Shown here one piece after another: positions 32,984 through 41,800 of a DNA stretch of 64,000 bases. Each line of letters begins with the position of its first letter. Position 1 is the first letter of the stretch. The translations under genes and the position numbers were made by a program. A model generated the notes under the pieces. It was not told the origin of the DNA and searched no databases. It saw only the letters and a program-made list of their open reading frames with translations. Source of the stretch: Polyangiaceae bacterium (lineage in GTDB: Bacteria; Myxococcota_A; Polyangia; Polyangiales; Polyangiaceae); the NCBI GenBank assembly GCA_025936115.1, contig JAICTZ010000015.1, forward strand, positions 1 through 64,000, read 5' to 3'.

Positions 32984-33997
32984 TCAGGGTGCGTCGGCGC
33001 AGGCATCTCCGCGACTGATGAACGACTGGATCCGTCGCGCTTCGTCGTGATGGATGAAGCGCTCCTCCGGAAGCAGCCACGGCATCGGCTCGCCGCGCAC
33101 GAACCAACTCCGAAGCCGCTCGAGCTCGTCCGCGGCCGGCACCTCGCAGCGATCGTCCGGCGGGCAATCCTCACCGGCAAGCGGAATGTACGGCTCCGAG
33201 CCGATCAAGAGCTTGTACATGAGGTAGCTATTGTCCGGGCGCCCCGGATCGATGACCGGCATGTTCGCGCCGAAGCGAGCCGGACCTTGAGCCGCGACGC
33301 CCGTCGTGTCTCCGATTTCGGTCTGGTGAGCGGGTCGTCCGATGGCGGTCGTCCGAAGAGCTTCGGCGCTCTCGAGCTCGAGTCCCATCGCCGCCCCCTT
33401 CCCCCCATGCCCATGGCACGTGCCGCCTCCGCAGCCCGCCACCATGCTCAAGAAGTCTTCACAACTTGGAACGTCGACAGGCGGCGGCGGCGTGGTCGGA
33501 CCTGCACCCGTGAAGAAGCTCAGCCGCACGGGTGCTGCAGGATCGAGGCCGGCGCCGTCGAAAGCTCGGAATCCCCAGGGCTGCTGCTCGGTGTAGGCCG
33601 GCAGCTCGACCGTGTAGAGGGCGTGGGGCTCGAGCGTCAGGCCGGGCGGCAGCGTGTAGCGCACCCTTCGGTTCAAAAGGTCATACACGGGGGTGAGCTC
33701 CGGCCGCATGTTGCTCGGCGGCGGCACTGAGTTCGCCGGTTCGCCCGTGTAAAAGCTGATGGACTGGCGGATCGCCGTGTCCGGCAAAAGAAACCGATCG
33801 AAGCTCAGCTCGAGCGTCACGTCGGTCGGGACGCCGCACGCCGGGTCGGTGCGGTCGCAGTCGAGCCCGGCGCCGTCCGGCGGTTCGGAGGCCACGAGGT
33901 GAAGCGGCGGGCCCTTCCCGTGCTCGGTCGCTCTCGGCCCTAAGTCACAGCCGAAAAGAGCGAGGCACGCGAGGGCCCCCCCGAGAAACTGCGTCAG
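32984..33997 (-). CDS. Lipoprotein with Ig-like and cytochrome c-like segments
   Basis: A 337-residue predicted lipoprotein. Lipobox ALFGC (ending at residue 16) follows a very short leader. The only start upstream of it that remains in frame and close is CTG at 33997-33995, which overlaps the stop of the small gene upstream as CTGA. No ATG, GTG or TTG is available. Residues about 25-110 look like a bacterial Ig-like (Big_5/SbsA) domain. Around residue 155 is a candidate heme site CGGGTCHGHGG (CX4CH), followed by GAAMGLELES, as in large monoheme cytochromes of this phylum. Paired Cys (CPPDDRC) occur near residue 285. It is last in the porin-cytochrome operon and is likely an outer-membrane electron-transfer component. 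Confidence 0.72.
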   Translation of the reverse strand: MTQFLGGALACLALFGCDLGPRATEHGKGPPLHLVASEPPDGAGLDCDRTDPACGVPTDVTLELSFDRFLLPDTAIRQSISFYTGEPANSVPPPSNMRPELTPVYDLLNRRVRYTLPPGLTLEPHALYTVELPAYTEQQPWGFRAFDGAGLDPAAPVRLSFFTGAGPTTPPPPVDVPSCEDFLSMVAGCGGGTCHGHGGKGAAMGLELESAEALRTTAIGRPAHQTEIGDTTGVAAQGPARFGANMPVIDPGRPDNSYLMYKLLIGSEPYIPLAGEDCPPDDRCEVPAADELERLRSWFVRGEPMPWLLPEERFIHHDEARRIQSFISRGDACADAP

Positions 33998-34248
33998 CTC
34001 TCCGAGTAGGTGGAGAGCTGCTCGCGGATGATCTGCTCGCTGACGCCCGTGCGGATGTGATCCTTCAAGATGTCGGCCAGCGTGATGAGCAGGTCCTCCA
34101 CGCCGTTCTCTTCGATGATCTTCGAGAGGAGCTGTCGCGCCTCGCGGCTGTCGTCTTCCCTCAGGAATTCGCGCACTTGCTCGACCGTGACTTCGCCTTG
34201 AAAGTCGAAGTACAAGTTTCCGAACAGGTACTTTACCAGTTCCTTCAC
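33994..34248 (-). CDS. Small 84-residue cytoplasmic protein of the cytochrome operon
   Basis: The GTG at 34248 has a perfect AAGGAGG 6 nt upstream, so it is preferred over the ATG at 34284. The product (start KELVKYLFGNLYFDFQGEVT, end EQLSTYSES) is acidic, helical and has no signal peptide. It lies between the 13-heme cytochrome gene and the lipoprotein gene, both encoding exported proteins, so a cytoplasmic partner here is unexpected. I do not recognise a family. Confidence 0.75.
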   Translation of the reverse strand: MKELVKYLFGNLYFDFQGEVTVEQVREFLREDDSREARQLLSKIIEENGVEDLLITLADILKDHIRTGVSEQIIREQLSTYSES

Positions 34249-34347
34249 TAAGGGCCTCCTTCGCCGGACGGCAGTCATACCCACGCGGTGTAACCCTGCG
34301 CAAGCGGATTCCCTCGATGGGCCTGGATTTTCGCGCGCTTGGCGAGC

Positions 34348-35697
34348 TCAACGGCACGAGGCGAGCTCCGGGTCGGCGGGATCGTGGCAGACGAGGCAAG
34401 GCCGGGGGTTCTGGCGGAGCGCACGGCCGCAGCGCGCGGCGAAGCCGGCGGGGTGAGGATCCGTGCGCCGGCCGGACGACGAGCCGCTCCCGTAGCCGCC
34501 CACGACGGCCGTGGCGTGGCAGCTCACGCAGTCGCGCTCCGTGTGGCAGCTGACGCAGGCGTTGAGGTTGCGTTCCGCCTCCCATGCGTGGTGGCCGGGC
34601 CCTCGTGGACCCTCGGTCCAAACGGCCGGCGGAGGGTGGAAGCGGCCTCGCTCGGCGATGTTGCCGAGCGGCCCCGACATGGTGACGCCGGCCCGCTGGT
34701 GACAGCCGAGGCAAAAGGACTGCTCATGGTGGCAGCTCGTGCAGGTCGGGCTGTTTTGACGCGCCGCAATGGCGTGCATGTTGAGAAAGTCGTTCGGATG
34801 CACCTGGCGGGGACGAAGGCGGCCGTCGTGGCAGTCCGTGCAGAAACGCTCGGCGTGACAGCTCGCGCAGAAGCGACTGTCGTCACCCGCGATGCGCTTG
34901 TGGCGTTCGATCCAATCGGGGCCGTGTTCCGCATCGTGAAGCCAGCGCGGCGGTTCGAGGCGGCCTTCGGCGAAGCTCGTGACGAGGAGCGTGTCGCGCT
35001 CGGTGAGGTGGCAGGTCGGGCAGGCACGTGACGGTTTGCCGGCGTTCGGCCGATCCGCCGTGTGACAGCCGAAGCAGGCGCGCATGCGCGGCAGTTGATC
35101 CACCGTGGCAAGCTCGAGCGAGCCGACGGCGCCGTGACACGCCGCGCAGTCGACACCGCGCTCGGCGTGAACGGCGTGGTCGAAACGCAAGTGGGGGCGC
35201 GGCAGCGACGTGCGCAAGACGAGCTGGCCGTCCTCGGGTCGATAACCGAGGTGGCACGTGGCGCACGCGCCGATGCTTTCGGTGCCGGCGGTGACGGTCT
35301 GGGTGCGGGGATTGGTGCCGTGACAGCCGTCGCAGCGCGTGCCCGCGGGCAAGAGTGAGTCGGCGCTCGAGCGGCTGGTTTTGGCTTTGTCGTGGCAGGT
35401 GGCGCACGTCGCACCGAGCGCGACGTGCCGGGCGTGATCGAAGCGGAGACCGAGACGCTGCGCCGGGAAAATCACCGGGCTCGGTCCCGCGTCACCTTGC
35501 GCGCCCGGGGGGCGCCATGCTTCCGGTACGGTGCGACCGCCCGGCAGCGGCGCGAGGCCGTGGACGAGCGTGGTGGCGCTCGGCGCGGGCGCGGGCATCG
35601 ACGTGTCGGCGCGCACGGGCGCAAACCAGGCGACGAGTAGCGAGGCAACGCACGCTGCAAGCAGCAAATGAAGCCCGAAGTCCCGCTGCCGCTTCAT
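34348..35697 (-). CDS. Periplasmic 13-heme c-type cytochrome
   Basis: A 449-residue exported cytochrome. The ATG at 35697 shares ATGA with the upstream barrel gene stop and gives a signal peptide (MKRQRDFGLHLLLAACVASLLVAWF) cleaved near PVRA-DT. Thirteen CxxCH motifs are visible: CATCH, CDGCH, CATCH, CAACH, CFGCH, CPTCH, CASCH, CTDCH, CTSCH, CLGCH, CVSCH, CVSCH, CLVCH. Many distal His residues occur in FDHAxH contexts typical of c3/c7-type packing. No other catalytic domain is seen, so the role is probably electron transfer. Coupling to a predicted outer-membrane barrel suggests a porin-cytochrome conduit. Confidence 0.9.
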   Translation of the reverse strand: MKRQRDFGLHLLLAACVASLLVAWFAPVRADTSMPAPAPSATTLVHGLAPLPGGRTVPEAWRPPGAQGDAGPSPVIFPAQRLGLRFDHARHVALGATCATCHDKAKTSRSSADSLLPAGTRCDGCHGTNPRTQTVTAGTESIGACATCHLGYRPEDGQLVLRTSLPRPHLRFDHAVHAERGVDCAACHGAVGSLELATVDQLPRMRACFGCHTADRPNAGKPSRACPTCHLTERDTLLVTSFAEGRLEPPRWLHDAEHGPDWIERHKRIAGDDSRFCASCHAERFCTDCHDGRLRPRQVHPNDFLNMHAIAARQNSPTCTSCHHEQSFCLGCHQRAGVTMSGPLGNIAERGRFHPPPAVWTEGPRGPGHHAWEAERNLNACVSCHTERDCVSCHATAVVGGYGSGSSSGRRTDPHPAGFAARCGRALRQNPRPCLVCHDPADPELASCR

Positions 35698-37211
35698 CGG
35701 AGCACCGTGAGATCGAGCGTGGCGAGCAAGCGATAACGCTGTCCGACCAGGCGGTTCATCGTGTGTTCCCATTCGAGCCCGAGGCGCGCGCGATCGCCGA
35801 GACCGCCCGGCCGGAGGCCGCCCCCGAGCACGTACGAGAAGCTCGTCGCGTAACGATCGGGGCGGAGCTCGTCCTTGAAGTCGTAGAGCGAGAGCACGAC
35901 GAGCCCGTCGTAGTAGCCGTTCGCGAACAGCTTGCGCGTCGTTACGTCTGCGCCCACGCGGTGGCCGCGCGCGCCGAGCTCCGCCTGGCTACGCAGCGAC
36001 ACGGAGCCGTCGTTGAAGCGATAGCGGCCGAAGAGGAGCGCGAACGGATCGAGCTCGCGCCGCACGGCGCTCTCGTTCGAGGTCGTCGCGTACGTCGCCG
36101 GATCGCCGAGCGTCTGGTACTCGCGCGCACCGAAGTCGAGCGCGGCGTCGAGCCGCCGTGAGAAGGTGTAGACGCTGCGCGCCGTGTAGCTCGTCATGGC
36201 GGAGTGCGCGAACCAGTTGAACACCGAGTCGGCGTCGAAGGTCGGCACGATGCGCTCGTAGTCGGCGCCGAGCGTGAGCCGCGCGCTCGCATACGCGTCG
36301 AGCGCGACGGCCTGTTGACTCACGAGTCCCGCATAAAAATCGTAGACGATGCTGCCCGAGAGCGCGCCGAACGAGAGCGGCTGCAGTCTGAGCGAGCCGC
36401 CCACGCGCTCGGTCGAGATGCGATCCTCCGTCACGGTGCGCAGCACGCCGTCCGCCGGCAAGAACGGTGAGACCACGACGCTGTCGCGGTTGGTCACGCG
36501 CCGGTACGTCACGCGCGCGTGCAGCCACCATAAATCCGAGGTTTCGAGCGCCACGCCGAGCGCGGGCGCCACCGCGGATTGATTCAGGTAGCTCGTCCAT
36601 TGGTCGCTGCGGAGGTCATCGCGAGAACCGCGCGCGACGCCGTCTGCTTGGAAGCGCGGCGTCGTGAGCAGCGGCAAGCCCGAGCGCTGTTCGAGTCCGC
36701 CGTACGCCTCGAGCCGCAGGTGCGCAGGCGTGGCGAGCGCGACCTCGGCGCCGTCGAACGACCACCAACCGAGCACGTCGGCGACGTACTGGCGGCCGAG
36801 CTTGAACCCGAACCCTCCGCCGAAGTAGCGGTCACCTTCGAGGTAGGCGTACATGAGATCGAACGGCGCTTGCTCGAGTCCCGGCACGAAGCGCGCGGAG
36901 TTCGGATCGCGTTCGGCCGGATCCTGACCGAGGTCGGCGTCGAGGCGCACCCGTGAGCGGAACGAGAGCACGGGCCCCCGAGGACTGCGATCGCCCTGTA
37001 GGTCGTAGAGGGCGATGCCGAGCGTGTTCGTGTAGCGACGCCGCCTGAGCAGCGGCTCACCGTACGGGCTTTCGAGCGAGTAGAACTGCGCGGCCACGGA
37101 GGCGTCGACCTCGCTTTCGTACGCGCTCGCGCGACGTTCTCCGAAGCACCAAACGACGCAGGCGACGCAGGCCGCCGCGACGGGCACCGAGCGCCGCATG
37201 CCGGCGAGCAT
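35694..37211 (-). CDS. Predicted outer-membrane beta-barrel (porin of cytochrome conduit)
   Basis: A 505-residue exported protein with signal peptide MRRSVPVAAACVACVVWCFGERRASA (from either ATG 37211 or ATG 37199; mature start near ASA-YE). The rest is alternating amphipathic strands rich in Tyr/Arg/Asp, with repeated aromatic strand ends (YDFYAGLVSQQAV, LTLGADYERIV, RYATSFSYVLGG), no hydrophobic helix, and a closing strand LLATLDLTVLR. This is typical of a large barrel of about 20 or more strands. The stop overlaps the cytochrome ATG. MtrB-type porins play this role in metal reducers, but no N-terminal CxxC as in MtrB is present, so homology is not claimed. Confidence 0.78.
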   Translation of the reverse strand: MLAGMRRSVPVAAACVACVVWCFGERRASAYESEVDASVAAQFYSLESPYGEPLLRRRRYTNTLGIALYDLQGDRSPRGPVLSFRSRVRLDADLGQDPAERDPNSARFVPGLEQAPFDLMYAYLEGDRYFGGGFGFKLGRQYVADVLGWWSFDGAEVALATPAHLRLEAYGGLEQRSGLPLLTTPRFQADGVARGSRDDLRSDQWTSYLNQSAVAPALGVALETSDLWWLHARVTYRRVTNRDSVVVSPFLPADGVLRTVTEDRISTERVGGSLRLQPLSFGALSGSIVYDFYAGLVSQQAVALDAYASARLTLGADYERIVPTFDADSVFNWFAHSAMTSYTARSVYTFSRRLDAALDFGAREYQTLGDPATYATTSNESAVRRELDPFALLFGRYRFNDGSVSLRSQAELGARGHRVGADVTTRKLFANGYYDGLVVLSLYDFKDELRPDRYATSFSYVLGGGLRPGGLGDRARLGLEWEHTMNRLVGQRYRLLATLDLTVLR

Positions 37212-37390
37212 CGCCGGGGGACACGCGGGGCGTCAATCGGCGCAAGGAGGGGCACCCAGGATCGGTGGACGGGCCGCGCGAGCGCGCGGCCCAGGAGAGA
37301 GGACGAGGGTATTGGGCGAAGGTCTCAGGCCTTGGGCTCAGGGCAGCCGGACGCGGGCGGCGCTAGGACGCTTTTTCTTGTGCGCTCGGC

Positions 37391-37744
37391 TCAGCGCACG
37401 AGCGGATAGAACACCCCGCGAATGCGCCGCACCAGAGCGAGCACGGCCTCGACATCGGGAGCAGGGCAGGCGCCGAGCGCGCCGGCAATTTCGACGGCGG
37501 CGCAGCACTCACAGGCTTCACCACTGGCGATGCCGTACGAGCGACGTTTGTCCCCGGCGCTCTCTCTCGCGGCGCCTTCGGCCGCGTTGAGCGCGGCTGA
37601 CGCCGCGCTCTTTCTGGCTTGCTGCCGAAGCTGTGACTCGCTGATGCGAGTGCGGGCGACGAGCCTGACCAGCTCCAGGCAGAGCTGGTAGGCGACCAGG
37701 GTGTGATGGGGAAGTGGGGGGTCCGGGGGAGGCTGCCTCGTCAT
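37391..37744 (-). CDS. Four-helix bundle protein (23S IVS-type)
   Basis: A 117-residue protein of the family first found in 23S rRNA intervening sequences (S23/four-helix bundle). LVAYQLCLELVRLVARTRIS, SAALNAAEGAARESAGDKRRSYGIASGEACECCAAVE and ALVRRIRGVFYPL show the usual helices and the N.AEG segment. The ATG at 37744 lies at the edge of a 24-bp inverted-repeat arm, so the first residues (TRQPPPDP) are encoded by the repeat. The family also includes Avd-like partners of retroelements, but no reverse transcriptase is nearby. Function unknown. Confidence 0.82.
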   Translation of the reverse strand: MTRQPPPDPPLPHHTLVAYQLCLELVRLVARTRISESQLRQQARKSAASAALNAAEGAARESAGDKRRSYGIASGEACECCAAVEIAGALGACPAPDVEAVLALVRRIRGVFYPLVR

Positions 37745-37862
37745 GCCCTTCTTCGCGCAGGACCTGTGACGGGGACACACGTAGGGTGCCGTGTTCTACG
37801 GGCCCCGGGCCCCGGCGCAGCGCGTGCGCGCTCTCGCGTGACGAGGCAGCCTCCCCCGGACC
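37720..37862. repeat. 24-bp perfect inverted repeat flanking 95 bp
   Basis: Arms at 37720-37743 and 37839-37862 are perfect reverse complements (core CCGGGGGAGGCTGCCTCG). The left arm carries the start of the four-helix-bundle gene. A 7-bp tandem (CCCAGTC, three copies, 37911-37931) and ATCAATCAATCAA lie just right of it. It resembles a small non-autonomous element. Confidence 0.7.
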
Positions 37863-37993
37863 TTCCGTCCCTGCGCCACCGTCCCGCGACCTTCGTCCTT
37901 TCCCCCAAAACCCAGTCCCCAGTCCCCAGTCCCCATCCAGCCCATCAATCAATCAACGCCGCGAGGCGGGGCCGCTCGCAGGGCGATCGAACG

Positions 37994-38764
37994 TCAAGCG
38001 GGCGTGCCGAACAAGAGCTGGCAACTGAGGCGCGTCGCTGCCACGGCGCCGACCGGCAAGAGCGCGACGGCGCAGCACGGCAGCGTGAAGGCGAGCGCGA
38101 AGGCGGCGCCGAACCCAGCGACGCACGCGAAATGCCGGCGTAGGAGCGCGAGCCGGGCGCGGAACCCGAAGCCGCGCAACGTGAGCGGGTAGTCGAAGAG
38201 ACTCCAGGCGACGAGCAGCGCTCCGACGAAGGCCCCGAGCGGCAACGTCACGACCGTTGCGGGCGGGAAGACGAACCCGACGAGCCAAAGCAGCGCATAG
38301 ACCGGCAGAGCGACCGAAAGGGCGCCCCCGACCGAGCGCAGCCCACACCCAAGCTCGCGCCAGAACCCGAGCGGCGCGCGCGGAGGAGCACCGGCGCGTC
38401 GCTCGACGACCTGCACCATGCGCTCGAGCGCGGGCGCGCTGAACACCGGAGCAAGCGCGAGCGCCAAATACCAGCCGAGCAACGCTAGCAGCGCCGCCAA
38501 GAGCCATCCGGCTGCGCTCTCACCGGCACGACCGAACGAGCTCGTCGTCTCGGGCAGGTGCTCGACGAACCACGGCCGTATCGCAAACACGGCGGCAGCC
38601 GAGATAACCCCCGTCAGAATCACGAGCACGAGCGCCGGCACGACCGCGAGCGCCCGGAGCTCCGGCGTGTGCATGACTTCGGCGAAACCCCGCGGCAAAG
38701 ATGCCACACCCGCTACAAATCCAGGACGGACGCTCCCGGATCTTGCGTGAAGTTTAGCCGTCAC
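37994..38764 (-). CDS. EI24/CysZ-like membrane protein
   Basis: A 256-residue polytopic protein of the EI24 domain family, which includes the sulfate permease CysZ. GFAEVMHTPELRALAVVPALVLVILTG opens the family's first helix pair, and LPVYALLWLVGFVFPP and LPLGAFVGALLVAWSLFDYPL form the central and late segments. About six hydrophobic stretches are present. The start is GTG 38764 with AGGAAG about 8 nt upstream. Sulfate transport is possible but not shown; no cysteine biosynthesis genes are nearby. Confidence 0.78.
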   Translation of the reverse strand: MTAKLHARSGSVRPGFVAGVASLPRGFAEVMHTPELRALAVVPALVLVILTGVISAAAVFAIRPWFVEHLPETTSSFGRAGESAAGWLLAALLALLGWYLALALAPVFSAPALERMVQVVERRAGAPPRAPLGFWRELGCGLRSVGGALSVALPVYALLWLVGFVFPPATVVTLPLGAFVGALLVAWSLFDYPLTLRGFGFRARLALLRRHFACVAGFGAAFALAFTLPCCAVALLPVGAVAATRLSCQLLFGTPA

Positions 38765-38812
38765 GGGGAAGCTTCCTGCGTAGAGTCAAAGGCATGATAC
38801 TTTTCGGTACAC

Positions 38813-41800
38813 TTGGTTACAATTGCAAATCCTGAGGGCCGCGGCGCGCCGGTAGCGCGCGATCGACAGAGCCTCTCGCGCGCACTCTGCGCGCTGCTCC
38901 TCTCGTTGCTCGCACTGCTGTTCGCTGGCTGTCAGCTCGTCGCGGGCGACTTCAAAGTCGATCCGGCCGGCCCCGCGTCAGGCTCGACGGCGTGTCCCGG
39001 CGGCGGCAGCTATCGCTGTAACGGCGAGTACTTGCTCACGTGCGGCGGCAAGGACGCTGGCTGGGTCTTGAAGCAGACGTGCGGCAGCGCCGACCTCTGC
39101 GACTCGAAGGACAAGCAGTGTCGCGTGTGCAAGCCGGGCGACTTGCGCTGCGACGGGCAGTCACGCGAGGAGTGCAGTCAAGACGGCAAGTCCTGGCACG
39201 AGGTCGAAAAGTGCGAATCGGCCGCGATCTGCAATCCGACGTTCTGCGGCAACTGCAAGCCGGGCGAGTACTCGTGCCGCGGCGAACGCTCGAACGTGGG
39301 CAGCGTGCTCTCGAAGTGCGGCGCGGACGGCACGTGGTCGATCGAGCTCGGCGACTGTGGCAGCGACGGACTCTGCATGGCGAGCCTCGACGCCTCGCGA
39401 GCGAGCAGCACGTGGGACGAGAAGTGCATGACGGGCGCCTGCGACGCCGGCACCTACTCGTGCGACGGCACGACGCTCCGGCATTGCCTGCAGGATCAAA
39501 CGGGCTGGGAGGTGGTCGATACCTGCGCGAGCAAGGAGCTTTGTGCGGTGGCGGTCGACAATTCGATGACGGCTACGGGCGTCATCGACATGTGCCCGAC
39601 TGGTTGCGGCACGGCCGGCGCGTTTCGCTGCGACGGCATGACGCTTGGGAAATGCCGTGACGACCTGACCGGCTTCGAGCCCGTGATGACGTGCAGCGAC
39701 GACACGGAGTGCAATCCAGAGCTCGGCGCGTGCGCGGACCTTTGCACCCCGGGCCAGTATCAGTGCAACGACAAGACGCTCAGGCGCTGCAACACGTCGC
39801 GACATTGGGAAGACGTCCAGGTGTGCGCGTCGGCGCCGCTCTGCCAGGCCACGAACGATCCCACGCCGAGCGGGCAGTGCTTGCCGCCCGGCTGCCCCGC
39901 CGTCGGTGCCTACGACTGCGACGGCGTGACGCTTTCGAAGTGCCGCGACGATCTGATGGGCTGGGAGATGGTCGACACCTGCGCGTCCGCCGCGCTCTGC
40001 AGCGCCGTCGACAAGCGCTGCAACGACGCGGCGTGCGACGCGGACGAGCTTCGCTGCTTCGACGCCGGCGGCGGTAAGTCCGAGCTCCGCAAGTGCAACC
40101 TGGACCGCACCGGCTGGGACGTGGTCGCGACCTGTGCGGCCGGTCAACTCTGCAGCAACGATCCGGCGGATTCCGGCTGCAAGATGAGCTGCCCGAGCCC
40201 GACGCGCTGCAACGGCAGCGAGCTCGAGCGCTGCACGGGCAACGGCTGGGTTCACCAGGCGACCTGCGCGACCAACGACCTCTGCAGCTGCACGCTCGAC
40301 AACAGCTGCGAGCTCGGCCTGGGCACGGACGGCTGCGGCGTGGTCGTCTGCGGCGGCACGCTGGCGACGTATCAGTGTCAGGGCTCGGAGCTCGAAAAGT
40401 GCGCCGCCGGACGCAACGGCTGGATCGGGCAGAGCGATTGTGGCCAGGCGTCCTTGTGTTACCCGGGTACCGCGCCGAGTTATCAGGACGGGTACTGCGC
40501 CGTGTGTCCGACGGCGGGGGAGCTCCGCTGCGTGAGCGGCACGCCGAACTCGACGCTCACGAAGTGCTCACCCGACCGCACGATGTGGTCGACCGTGCAG
40601 ACGTGCAACTCCAACGGCTGCATCGACAGCGGCACGGCGGACTACTGCGCCGCCTGCGCGCCGACGCAGGTGATGTGCAGCGGCCCCACGCTGCAGAAAT
40701 GCGCGACTGATCAGCGCAATTACGTGAATACGACCTGTCAGAGCTCGGCGCTCTGCGACGCGGCGCACGGCCAGTGCGACGTGTGCACGCCCCCGAACTC
40801 GAACACGTGCTCGAGCAAGACGCTGCAACACTGCAGCAGCGACGGCCAGAGCATCCAGTCGCAGACGTGTCCGAATTACTGCGACGCGTCGGGCGGTCAA
40901 TGCGACAGCTGCGTCGGGGGCACGTCGCGTTGCTCGGACAGCACGCTCTACAAGTGCGCAAGCGACGGCCAGAGTGAAACGCCGACCATGTGTGCGACGG
41001 CCGCGCTCTGCAACGCCGCAAAAAACCAGTGCGACAAGCCCGCCTGCAACCCCGGCGACCATCGCTGCCTCTCGACGCAGCCTCAGATCTGTAACGCCAA
41101 TCAGAACGGCTGGGACAACACCGGCAACGCCTGCGCCACGGCCGCACTCTGCAACGCGACGACCGGCACCTGCACCGCGCCCGCTTGCGCCGTCGGCCAA
41201 ATGCGCTGCAACGGCGCCCAGCCCCAGATCTGCAACGCCGACCGCACGGGCTTCACCAACAGCGGCAGCGCCTGCGCCACGGCCGGCCTCTGCAACGCGA
41301 CGACCGGCGTCTGCGCGGCGCCGGCCTGCGCCGTCGGCGAAACACGGTGCAACGGCGCGCAGCCTCAGATCTGCAACGCCGACCGCACGGGCTTCACCAA
41401 CACGGGCACGCTGTGCGCGAGCACTGCGCTCTGTAACGCGATCGATGGAACGTGCTCCGCCGCCCAGTGCCAACCGAACCAGGTCCGTTGCAACGGTGCG
41501 CAACCGGAGATCTGCAAAGGCGATCTCACCGGTTTTCAAGCTAACGGCATGGCTTGCGCGACCAAGGCCCTCTGCGACAAGACGACGGGCACCTGCAACA
41601 TGCCTGCGTGCGCGGTGGGTGACACGCGCTGCAACGGCGCGCAGCCCCAGGTCTGTAACGCCGATCGTACGGGCTTCCAGGACAGCGGCATGGCCTGTGT
41701 GACGGCGGCACTGTGCACGGCCGGTACCTGCACGGCGCCCACGTGCATGCCCGATCAAACCCGCTGCAACGGCGCGCAGCCCCAGGTCTGCAACGCCAAC

